The position numbers and the translations under genes are program-made. From positions 144,295 through 208,294 of the forward strand of contig NZ_JQLW01000010.1 of NCBI RefSeq assembly GCF_000744415.1: a DNA stretch of 64,000 bases. The letters are read 5' to 3'. This stretch comes from Ghiorsea bivora (lineage in GTDB: Bacteria; Pseudomonadota; Zetaproteobacteria; Mariprofundales; Mariprofundaceae). The notes under the pieces are model-generated. The model did no database searches. It was given only the letters and a program-made list of their open reading frames with translations, and was not told the DNA's origin. Below, one piece after another: positions 56,495-64,000 of the stretch; position 1 is the first letter of the stretch; each line of letters opens with the position of its first letter.

Positions 56495-57052
56495 TTACCA
56501 TGGTTTCTTGCCTCCAAACCAATGTGTTTCTAAACATTGCCGCAGAGCAAGCCGAGCACGGTGCAACAATACGTGTACATTGGTCGCGGAAACATCACAC
56601 GCCTTACAAATTTCATCAGAATCCAAACCTTGCAACTCCCGCATATCAAACACCAAACGTTGCTTTTCTGGCAAATATTGCACACAAGTTTGTAATACCT
56701 GAAAAAACTGTGTGTCTTGGCATAAACTCGCTGGGTCATCATGCCATTGCTGTGGTTTTTTTAACCACGATCCATTGTTGGGGTCAAACCATGCCGTGGG
56801 GTCACCTTCAGCCAAGGTTGCATAATCCCGTTGCCTGATTTCTTTGCGTAAATAATCAATCCACTTATGCTTTAAAATTCCAATGAGCCAAGTCCGAACT
56901 GTGGAATTCCCTGAAAAAGAATCTTTACTTTTCCAAGCCGCCAACAAGGTATCTTGTACCAAATCTGCCGCTAAATCCTCATTTTGAGCACGTTGCATGG
57001 CAAAACGATACAATATATCACCATGCTCTACCAACCACTGCTGAGGATTCAT
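56495..57052 (-). CDS. ECF-type RNA polymerase sigma factor
   Basis: An alternative sigma factor of about 185 residues. Region 2 shows LYRFAMQRAQNEDLAADLVQDTLLAAW (in parts) and WLIGILKHKWIDYLRK. Region 4 shows LPEKQRLVFDMRELQGLDSDEICKACDVSATNVHVLLHRARLALR in its helix-turn-helix. The linker of some 50 residues carries WFDPNNGSWLKKP, seen in a subgroup of ECF sigmas with soluble zinc anti-sigma partners. ATG 57052 is preceded by GGGTAG. Targets are unknown; the outer-membrane protein gene upstream is a candidate. Confidence 0.9.
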   Translation of the reverse strand: MNPQQWLVEHGDILYRFAMQRAQNEDLAADLVQDTLLAAWKSKDSFSGNSTVRTWLIGILKHKWIDYLRKEIRQRDYATLAEGDPTAWFDPNNGSWLKKPQQWHDDPASLCQDTQFFQVLQTCVQYLPEKQRLVFDMRELQGLDSDEICKACDVSATNVHVLLHRARLALRQCLETHWFGGKKPW

Positions 57053-57089
57053 ATTACTACCCAAAAAAAATTACCGCCTATAAAAATAA

Positions 57090-57125
57090 AAGCCCACCCA
57101 AACTAAACATAGTTTGCGTGGGCTT
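57090..57125 (-). terminator. Intrinsic terminator after the small outer-membrane protein gene
   Basis: On the minus strand AAGCCCACGCAAACT pairs with AGTTTGGGTGGGCTT around six bases (one mismatch), followed by TTATTTTTA. It lies 30 bases after the stop of the outer-membrane protein gene and before the sigma gene, separating the two transcripts. Confidence 0.85.
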
Positions 57126-57154
57126 AAAAACTTCAAAAAACAATGAAGGTTCGC

Positions 57155-57883
57155 TTAAAATTCAAAGCCTAATTTCACAGTTGTTAAATCTTTACTACCA
57201 ACAGTCGATTTTTCTAGATTAACAACGAAAAATGCCAATTCAATTTTCGCACCCAAAGCCATTGTAGAATTGGTTTCATCAAGCTGTTGAAAAGCTGCTA
57301 AAGCACCTGTTGCAGAAGATGTTGATGTTACTGTACCAACCTCAATATAAGGTTTAACAATAGGTAGGTTTGCACCAACCATCAGAGCATAACCTGTGTT
57401 TTTAACTTCCAAATCGGTCAAAGTCAGTTTGCTTGTGTGATACCGCACATTCGCTTCCAACATGGGCACAGGGATGTAATTACCAAATGCCATGCGAACC
57501 TCATAACCCTTAAGATCAATGCCCAAGTCTTTCGACGACAAGGTCATATAACCAACGTCCAAACCAAACGGGATGCCTGCGGACAAACGCACTCTAGGCA
57601 AAGGGATTGTTGACTGGTTATAGTTTACAGCTTGCCATTGTGCAGCATTAGGGTCGATTTTTAGCGCTGCGACTTCAACTGCTGCTTGAATACCAAACGG
57701 TAAAATGCCTGAAGAATGAGGTTCAGCAGAGTTGCTTGGATTCATCCATGCTGCTGCAGCCAAATCTTGTGTATAACCAGTATATGCAGCTTGTGCTCCT
57801 GAAAAGCCTACAATGCTTGCAGCATGGGCTTGGCTAGCAAAAAGCAGAGCAGAGGCCGCCAATAATGTGTGTATTTTTTTCAT
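57155..57883 (-). CDS. Small outer-membrane beta-barrel protein
   Basis: A 242-residue exported protein. A classic signal peptide ends SQAHA; the rest alternates hydrophobic residues in beta strands and ends in Phe (KLGFEF), the outer-membrane insertion signal. The start is ATG 57883 behind AAGGAGAAAG. The pattern resembles TIGR04219-type outer-membrane proteins, but I cannot name the family with confidence. Its own terminator follows. It lies directly upstream of the ECF sigma/anti-sigma pair. Confidence 0.8.
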   Translation of the reverse strand: MKKIHTLLAASALLFASQAHAASIVGFSGAQAAYTGYTQDLAAAAWMNPSNSAEPHSSGILPFGIQAAVEVAALKIDPNAAQWQAVNYNQSTIPLPRVRLSAGIPFGLDVGYMTLSSKDLGIDLKGYEVRMAFGNYIPVPMLEANVRYHTSKLTLTDLEVKNTGYALMVGANLPIVKPYIEVGTVTSTSSATGALAAFQQLDETNSTMALGAKIELAFFVVNLEKSTVGSKDLTTVKLGFEF

Positions 57884-58076
57884 AACTTTCTCCTTAGGGA
57901 AAACAAACAATAATCTTGGCTGAAAGTTAAACATAGTTTAATAACTTGTCACCTACTTCAACCTACAACACCAAACTAATCAGCAGTGTAGACTAAAAAA
58001 TGATACACGTCACAACTTTAACTCCGCAATATCATAACAAATCAAAACATGGCACTTTTTTTGCTTTATTGCAGCC

Positions 58077-58889
58077 ATGAGCCCAATCAAACTTTTACGC
58101 CAATCAACCATCGATACATTAAACAGTATCGATGACCTACCAACATTGCCTGATTTATTCCTGCATATTCAAAGTGTACTCAATACGCCTGAATCAACAC
58201 TGCAAGACCTAACCCAAGCCATAGAGCGTGACCAAATCATTGCCGCCACTATCGTCAAAATTGCAAACTCATCCTATTACAATCCACTGAACAAACCTGC
58301 CAGCAGCTTATCATTTGCCATTTCTCGGCTAGGGCGAAGCGAAACCAGCAGCATCGCCTTATCGATGTCTTTATTATATGGTTTCTCACTGCCCACGGGC
58401 ATTTCAAACATGCGTCGTTTTTGGGCACATGCCTTTGCTGTGGGGCAAACATGTCGAAAAATATGCATCCAACTACCCAAGAAAAACCAGCTTAACGCCG
58501 AAGCGTTGTTTTTAAGCGGGCTACTTCACGATATAGGCAGAGCCATCTTAGGTATACGTATTGACCCCCAATACTTTGAACAAAGTTTTGCCAACTTTAT
58601 TGGCGAAGAGCTTATTCAAGCTGAACAACAAACATACGGTATCGACCATGCACAGGTCGGCGCTATTGTCTTAAAACAATGGGGATTCCCTAATGAATTC
58701 TGTCAGCTTATACAACAGCACCACAGCAGCATCAACAACTGCATCAATGCAAAAATTCTCACCCTAGCAGATCATATTAGCCATCAACACTTGCCTAACC
58801 TTGCCAATATTGAAGAAGTTGAAATCAAAACTCGAGACCCAGAATTTGATACCATCATTACCCAGTGTCTCACCGAAATAAGTTTATGA
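58077..58889 (+). CDS. HDOD-domain signalling protein
   Basis: A 270-residue cytoplasmic protein of one HDOD domain: DDLPTLPDLFLHIQSVLN, IVKIANSSYYNP, FAISRLGRSETSSIALSMSL, LLHDIGRAILGI and a late QQHHSS. HDOD proteins are relatives of HD phosphohydrolases, mostly without activity, that act in regulation of motility, quorum or stress responses. It is divergent from the outer-membrane protein gene. The ribosome site is weak. The binding partner is unknown. Confidence 0.9.
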   Translation: MSPIKLLRQSTIDTLNSIDDLPTLPDLFLHIQSVLNTPESTLQDLTQAIERDQIIAATIVKIANSSYYNPLNKPASSLSFAISRLGRSETSSIALSMSLLYGFSLPTGISNMRRFWAHAFAVGQTCRKICIQLPKKNQLNAEALFLSGLLHDIGRAILGIRIDPQYFEQSFANFIGEELIQAEQQTYGIDHAQVGAIVLKQWGFPNEFCQLIQQHHSSINNCINAKILTLADHISHQHLPNLANIEEVEIKTRDPEFDTIITQCLTEISL

Positions 58890-59007
58890 ATATGTTTAGG
58901 AGGCTCTGAATAAATCATGCGTTGGTACCTGATATCCAGAGCACCTAAACCACCACATCGAAAGCAAAACTTGCAATATCAGCATTTTAGCATTGAACTA
59001 GGCAGAG

Positions 59008-59436
59008 ATGATATGGTTTACGCAACTTGACTGGACACTTTTTTTCTCAGCGCTAATTTCCTCCACCCTTTTCCCTGGTGGTTCAGAGGCACTGCTCATT
59101 TTTCGTTTGCAAGATGCCAGCAGCAACCCTTACCTACTTGTGACCATAGCAACATCTGGCAATGTATTGGGAAGTATCATCACCTACTACATGGGTAAAT
59201 ATGGTTTCCAATTCAGCCATAAGTGGTTTCATATCTCACTCGCCAAACAGCAACAAGCTGAAAACTATTTCAAGAAATGGGGTACACCTGCTCTACTCTT
59301 TGCTTGGCTACCTATCATTGGCGATCCTTTATGCTTGGTCGCAGGCGCATTGCGTTATCATATCTACCTGTTTATCGTGTTGGTCGGCATAGGTAAGTTG
59401 GCACGTTATACCTTACTGGCTTGGGCATTTATTTAA
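59008..59436 (+). CDS. YqaA/DedA-like (VTT domain) membrane protein
   Basis: A 142-residue inner-membrane protein with about four hydrophobic segments. FFSALISSTLFPGGSEAL, SGNVLGSIITYYMGKYG and the WLPIIGDPLCLVAGALR stretch are typical of the YqaA group of VTT/DedA proteins, related to lipid flipping. AGGCAG lies before the ATG. It ends 8 bases into the MetF-like gene on the opposite strand. The exact substrate is unknown. Confidence 0.88.
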   Translation: MIWFTQLDWTLFFSALISSTLFPGGSEALLIFRLQDASSNPYLLVTIATSGNVLGSIITYYMGKYGFQFSHKWFHISLAKQQQAENYFKKWGTPALLFAWLPIIGDPLCLVAGALRYHIYLFIVLVGIGKLARYTLLAWAFI

Positions 59437-60343
59437 GCGACTGTTGAATACGCTTTAATAACGCAATAGACGCATCAATTTCCACTTTACGAATAGCCAC
59501 ACTTTCAATATTGCAGCCAATAGGAATACCTTTTTCATCTGCAAAACTTTTGAGTTCAAGCCAGTTTTTCTCTGCAACATCTACCGATGTTTGCAAAATA
59601 TCTTCGGCATGAATCAGCTCATTCTCCAACCACCTGGGCACATGAATACCCAACCACTTCATAAAGGCTAATGTTTTGGGCGAGCCACACGGTGTTAATG
59701 TAAATAAAATAGGCACAAGTGGAATATGGTGTTCCAAACCATAATAGTAGTATTCGGATAAAAAATCCTTAGCTGCATTGACATCATACACCCCTTGTGA
59801 CACAAAAAATGAACAGCCCTGTTTCATTTTATGAAATACACGAAGATGCTCATCACCTTTGCTTTGGTGTCGTTCGGGGATGGTTACCCCACCCAATAAC
59901 ACATCAGGATGCAGCGATGACCGTAAAGCATAAGCTTCATCCATAGACAATGTCACAGCTTGTGACTTGGCAGCAGCCCCTACAAACACCGTCAGTTGTT
60001 CATGTGGTGATATAGCTTGTAAAAATTGGCTTAATTCCGCTTGCGTATACTTACCAACAGCTCGGTAAATAATTTGTGTAACATTTAAATCCTGCAAGTA
60101 ATTTTGACTGTAATCAAAAGCATCCAGCGTCGCCATAAAGGGGAAAGGTCGTGTTTGTGATGTGCGAGATATCTCATCTTGAATATCATACAAGACCAAA
60201 CCATCAATACCCAAACCAAGCAAACGTTCAACCTGTTTATGGGCAATATCTTGAATATGCTTAGGTGAAGTACCTTGCTTTGGTGGTGTGATACCATAGA
60301 GTATAATACCACTTTCTCTGTTCTTAATTTTATCAATAAGCAT
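59429..60343 (-). CDS. Methylenetetrahydrofolate reductase-like protein
   Basis: A protein of about 304 residues with the TIM-barrel pattern of MetF: ILYGITPPKQG with the early catalytic-Glu region replaced by TPP, then GIDGLVLYDIQDE, HPDVLLGGVTIPERH, and GCSFFVSQGVYDV near the FAD/folate site. Canonical MetF has EFFPP with the catalytic Glu; here the strand reads YGITPP, so the Glu is missing and the activity may differ. It lies directly after lspA; the start is ATG 60343, coupled to the lspA stop. Naming as true MetF is not justified. Confidence 0.75.
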   Translation of the reverse strand: MLIDKIKNRESGIILYGITPPKQGTSPKHIQDIAHKQVERLLGLGIDGLVLYDIQDEISRTSQTRPFPFMATLDAFDYSQNYLQDLNVTQIIYRAVGKYTQAELSQFLQAISPHEQLTVFVGAAAKSQAVTLSMDEAYALRSSLHPDVLLGGVTIPERHQSKGDEHLRVFHKMKQGCSFFVSQGVYDVNAAKDFLSEYYYYGLEHHIPLVPILFTLTPCGSPKTLAFMKWLGIHVPRWLENELIHAEDILQTSVDVAEKNWLELKSFADEKGIPIGCNIESVAIRKVEIDASIALLKRIQQSLK

Positions 60344-60349
60344 AAACAC

Positions 60350-60832
60350 TTATGGTTTTTTAAAGCTGCGTACTAACAAAAGCACAACTGCCACAGAAAT
60401 ACAGGCATCTGCAATATTAAACGCTGGCCAGTGGTATGCTTTCCCATCCCAAACAACATACCAATCAATAAAGTCCACCACATAACCAAGGTATAATCTA
60501 TCCAAGATATTACCCGCAGCGCCCACCAATATCAGCACAAGCAACCATGACTCAAGCCCTGCCCTGTGCCGTTCTCGCCACCACCATACGCTGACAACCA
60601 CAGCAATACCTATGGTTACACCCAGCAACAAATTGGTTCGCCATGCATGATTCCAATCGGCAAACATGGAAAATGCCACACCATAATTATGCGCTCTGAC
60701 CAGATTAAAAAAGCCATCAACCACCACCATATGAAAAAAAGGAAGCTGTTGCTCAATCCACCACTTGCTCCACTGGTCTGCTGCCAGCAAAAGAATAAAT
60801 AGCAGTATTTGCTGTTTGGTTCTTATCGTCAT
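60350..60832 (-). CDS. lspA: Lipoprotein signal peptidase II
   Basis: Inner-membrane aspartic protease that cuts the signal peptide from prolipoproteins, which are numerous in this window. It is about 160 residues with four hydrophobic segments. The catalytic Asp pair is in GNILDRLYLGYVVDFID and FNIADACISV; AADQWSKWW and NYGVAFSM match the family. AAGGATAATGAG precedes ATG 60832; the frame opens 11 codons earlier without support. Confidence 0.96.
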   Translation of the reverse strand: MTIRTKQQILLFILLLAADQWSKWWIEQQLPFFHMVVVDGFFNLVRAHNYGVAFSMFADWNHAWRTNLLLGVTIGIAVVVSVWWWRERHRAGLESWLLVLILVGAAGNILDRLYLGYVVDFIDWYVVWDGKAYHWPAFNIADACISVAVVLLLVRSFKKP

Positions 60833-60888
60833 CTCATTATCCTTATACATGCTTACTACGAGCAAGTGAAACAGGTATGACCTTGTGA

Positions 60889-61738
<850 letters not shown>

Positions 61739-61742
<4 letters not shown>

Positions 61743-62365
61743 CGTTCACCCTCTTTTTTCAGGTGAATACCCGCAGGACCAGGGCGAACGCGTAATACGA
61801 TGGGTTTTACCGTTTCATCTTCGCTTGCCAGTATAATATCGCTCAGCGATGTTGTGCCATCGGGTAAAAAGAGCACTTGACCTAAAATAGGCTCCTTTTC
61901 TTTTCCCTGCGCCTTGCTTTTTACTTCTACACCAAAATCAAATTCAATGGCTTGTTCAACGGCTTGAATGATAAGGGGGGCTGGCAACTGGTATGTTTGT
62001 AATGGTGGTTCTTCATAGATTTCCCATGTGTAGCTAGGCTCAATATATGCTGTTGTGGGCAATGTGGGCGATAGCGCGTCAAAACCTTGATTTTGTTGTT
62101 GCTGTTTATCTGATAGTAAAACCTCAAAATGCCAGCCTGTTTTGGTTGCTACCCAGCGCAGTGGTTGCCCTGAAAGTTGCGCTTCTTGAGAGGCAAAACG
62201 TAATGTGGATTGAAGCCTGTCTGATTCATCTTCCAAAGATGCACCCGAAATATCTAACGATGGCACAACCATGGCTGAAGTCACAGCAATCATCACAATC
62301 ACCAAAAGAATCTCAAGCAGGGTGAACCCTGCTTGCGTATGTTTATGCGGCGAAAGAAGTTCTAT
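61739..62365 (-). CDS. gspH: Type II secretion minor pseudopilin GspH-like, start irregular
   Basis: A pseudopilin of about 208 residues. The prepilin cleavage site and hydrophobic helix are clear: HTQAGFTLLEILLVIVMIA, with cleavage before Phe. The C-terminal domain has the GspH/FimT look, ending LRVRPGPAGIHLKKE. The frame upstream of the leader has no ATG, GTG or TTG before an in-frame stop: the candidates are ATA at 62365 or a CTG further up. One base out of frame lies ATG 62375, which would give MRK-IELLSPHKHTQAG if one A of the A5 run (62365-62369) were skipped. This is either an unusual start, slippage or a one-base sequence error. It directly follows gspG. Confidence 0.8.
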
Positions 62366-62817
62366 TTTTGCGCATCCCAGTTGCCAATATCAGCATCAAA
62401 ACCTGAACCGCCTGCTTTGGCATCAGCACCATAAGACAAAATATCGAAATCACCATGCACCCCAGGTGACAAATAAATAAATGGATTGCCCCATGCATCT
62501 TTAGGCAAACTATCTAAATAACGTTTGCCATTTTTTCCGGGAGAAACCAAAGCTTGGATACCTTCAGAAGAAGAAGGGTAACGCCCATGTTGCAAGCGAT
62601 ACAACTTCATAGCTTGCTCAATGTTCTGGATTTGTGCTCGTGTTGCATCAACTTTCGCTTCATCGGCTCGCTCAATAAATCGTGGTGCAACCATGGCAGC
62701 AAGTACACCAATAATCACCAACACCACCATAATCTCTAGCAAGGTAAAACCACGCTCATGTTGTTTTTGTTTCAATGTTTGTTTCAATATGTTCTGCTGT
62801 ACTAAATCAATGTTCAT
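62362..62817 (-). CDS. gspG: Type II secretion major pseudopilin GspG
   Basis: Builds the pseudopilus of the type II secretion system. It is 151 residues: leader ending QKQHERG, cleavage before FTLLEIMVVLVIIGVLAAMV, then the GspG body KLYRLQHGRYPSSSEGIQALV and DAWGNPFIYLSPGVHGDFDILSYGADA in parts, with the calcium-site region near the end. TTGGAGAACGAAC precedes ATG 62817, which overlaps the yidD stop by 11 bases. Other gsp genes are not in the window. Confidence 0.95.
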   Translation of the reverse strand: MNIDLVQQNILKQTLKQKQHERGFTLLEIMVVLVIIGVLAAMVAPRFIERADEAKVDATRAQIQNIEQAMKLYRLQHGRYPSSSEGIQALVSPGKNGKRYLDSLPKDAWGNPFIYLSPGVHGDFDILSYGADAKAGGSGFDADIGNWDAQK

Positions 62818-63220
62818 GTTCGTTCTCCAACCAAAAATCGTTTCGCTCGAGCGGATCATACAATCGTTTTTCACCTTTCCAATTGATCCAAGGGCCCACA
62901 GATAAATCACCCGTTTCATGAATCAATCGATCAATCATCAACCAAGAGCCTACCAAAGCCCCATGGGTTTGAATGGCTTCTCTAGCATATGCCGAGCATA
63001 CAGGGTATGCAGGGCAAGCCCTTCCATCCAAGTGACCCAGCACATGTTGATAAAAAGCAATACCAAAACCTTGCGGGGTTGTGGGTGGCAAATCAAAGTT
63101 TTTCCAAAGTAAACCCAAAAGCAGGCTTGTGAAAGCTAAAGACAAATACATTTTTAGCAATTTGGATGCAAAAAAGGCAGAGTTAAACTCTACCTTTTGC
63201 AAAAACTGAAATATTGCCAC
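62807..63220 (-). CDS. yidD: YidD-like membrane protein insertion efficiency factor
   Basis: A 137-residue protein. The YidD signature is visible as ACPAYPVCSAYAREAIQTHG (the family reads RYxPSCSxYAxEAI), followed by LVGSWLMIDRLIHE. YidD proteins help YidC insert membrane proteins. This one has a hydrophobic N-terminal extension (residues 24-40) and a longer C terminus than the 70-90 residues usual. It lies between trxA and gspG, not in the rnpA-yidC cluster. The start is a GTG with AAGG eight bases upstream. Confidence 0.8.
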   Translation of the reverse strand: MAIFQFLQKVEFNSAFFASKLLKMYLSLAFTSLLLGLLWKNFDLPPTTPQGFGIAFYQHVLGHLDGRACPAYPVCSAYAREAIQTHGALVGSWLMIDRLIHETGDLSVGPWINWKGEKRLYDPLERNDFWLENEHEH

Positions 63221-63242
63221 CTTTTATACCTTAGATATAAAG

Positions 63243-63566
63243 TTAATCTAGATGTTCGTTAATAAAATCAACCAACTTGCCTTTATTGACAGCACCTACT
63301 TTTGTTCCTTGTACATTGCCATCTTTAAAGATACTCAATGTAGGAATACCACGCACACCGTATTTACCTGGTGTGTTAGGGTTGTCATCAATATCAATTT
63401 TAGCAATAGTGATTTTATCGCCCATTTCCGCCGCAACTTCTTCCAACAAAGGTGCAATTTGTTTGCAAGGGCCACACCAAGGCGCCCAAAAATCGACAAG
63501 TACAACACCTGATGCCTTCAATACATCATTATCAAAACTATCATCTGTTACATTTATGATTGCCAT
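63243..63566 (-). CDS. trxA: Thioredoxin
   Basis: A 107-residue disulfide reductase. Active site WCGPCKQI in FWAPWCGPC, cis-Pro in GIPTLSIF, family start [22 protein letters not shown] in parts. It is the first gene of a minus-strand run trxA-yidD-gspG-gspH. AGGAGATGAAC precedes the ATG. Confidence 0.97.
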   Translation of the reverse strand: MAIINVTDDSFDNDVLKASGVVLVDFWAPWCGPCKQIAPLLEEVAAEMGDKITIAKIDIDDNPNTPGKYGVRGIPTLSIFKDGNVQGTKVGAVNKGKLVDFINEHLD

Positions 63567-63672
63567 CTATGTTCATCTCCTAAAAGTAAATCCAAAAACT
63601 ATGGGTAAGGTAGCCAGTCGCTATAGCAGCGTCAACATGAAGCGGTCAAAAAAAGAAAGTTAAACTTATTTC

Positions 63673-63699
63673 TAAAGTCGGAACAACAACCAGCGATAG
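63673..63699 (+). promoter_or_regulatory. Sigma28-like (FliA) flagellin promoter
   Basis: TAAAGTCG (63673-63680), 11 bases, AGCGATAG (63692-63699): close to the sigma28 consensus TAAAGTTT-N11-GCCGATAA, about 110 bases before the flagellin ATG on the same strand. Confidence 0.65.
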
Positions 63700-63811
63700 G
63701 TAATCTCACACGAGAGGCAAGAAGCTTCTTTTACCAACTGCAAGATGCAAACGTAACAGGGCATGAGGTCGTTTACGGGTAAAAAAATACAAGCAATCTA
63801 CGGAGAGAATC

Positions 63812-64000
63812 ATGGCATTAACAGTACAAACCAACAACGCAGCAATGACTGCACTAAAAAACTTGAACGCAAACAGCAAAGCGATGGACAAATCGCTAGA
63901 ACGTTTGTCTTCTGGTTTCCGTGTAAACAACGCGGCAGACGATGCATCAGGCTATGCAGTAGCATCTAAATTAGATGGTCAAACACAACGTTTGAAAGCT
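63812..64000 (+). CDS. fliC: Flagellin, N-terminal part (gene continues beyond the window)
   Basis: The first 63 codons of flagellin, the filament protein of the flagellum. MALTVQTNNAAMTALKNLN and SLERLSSGFRVNNAADDA, followed by SGYAVASKLDGQTQRL, are the conserved N-terminal D0/D1 helices. GGAGAGAATC precedes the ATG. A sigma28-like promoter lies upstream. The rest of the gene and any further flagellin copies are outside the window. Confidence 0.95.
   Translation, partial: MALTVQTNNAAMTALKNLNANSKAMDKSLERLSSGFRVNNAADDASGYAVASKLDGQTQRLKA

Overview
This 64 kb window is ordinary Gram-negative bacterial chromosome: genes are tightly packed, many overlap by 1 to 30 bases, Shine-Dalgarno sites are clear, and there are no rRNA or tRNA genes, insertion sequences, prophage or CRISPR arrays. 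Outer-membrane proteins (FadL type, a VolA-type surface lipase, a small beta-barrel), lipoproteins, type II secretion pseudopilins, a flagellin and many c-di-GMP proteins point to a motile proteobacterium. The combination of a bacterial signalling island, a divergent HemF and a c-type-haem diguanylate cyclase suggests a microaerophile. A Zetaproteobacterium (Mariprofundus-like) is my best guess from memory, not something the sequence proves.

Bases 1-15,300 are a signalling island, all on the minus strand. A strong sigma70-like promoter with an adjacent palindrome (9031-9076) reads leftward into seven coupled genes. They are an excisionase-type HTH-receiver regulator, a stand-alone receiver, a dCache/HAMP/GAF hybrid kinase with two receivers, a second stand-alone receiver, a 105-residue degenerate GGDEF protein, a receiver-HD-GYP protein, and a second HAMP/PAS/GAF kinase that leaves the window. 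Upstream lie an EAL protein with a broken GGDEF motif, a degenerate double-receiver protein, and a diguanylate cyclase whose periplasmic domain carries a CxxCH haem c motif. Makers, breakers and likely sensors of c-di-GMP therefore sit together.

Bases 15,900-34,750 are mostly housekeeping. They hold citrate synthase, a glutaredoxin-like protein and a NarL-type regulator. The ribosomal/replication operon rpsF-priB-rpsR-(DUF2232)-rplI-dnaB follows. Next come fabI-aroC-methyltransferase, and murA-hisG-hisD-hisB-hisH with a one-domain voltage-gated-type channel upstream. dapD, a HAD phosphatase and dapC end the block.

Bases 34,700-51,040 hold an LptM-like lipoprotein with argH and bioB, the FadL/VolA pair, a divergent hemF, glmU-glmS, a Sel1-repeat protein and a SWIM-SNF2 helicase. 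Bases 51,100-64,000 hold an AT-rich HD-GYP gene, then ispG with lipoproteins and a class III nucleotide cyclase. An ECF sigma/anti-sigma pair, a small porin-like protein, an HDOD protein, a DedA-like protein, a MetF-like protein, lspA, a ferredoxin and gmk follow. A trxA-yidD-gspG-gspH run and the start of a flagellin gene behind a sigma28-like promoter close the window.

The observations most worth a second look are the phosphorelay/c-di-GMP operon with its degenerate GGDEF microprotein, the haem c cyclase, the FixL-like PAS domain, oppositely charged tails on ribosomal proteins S6 and S18, a pseudopilin whose leader has no normal in-frame start codon, and a 210-bp imperfect palindrome behind hemF.
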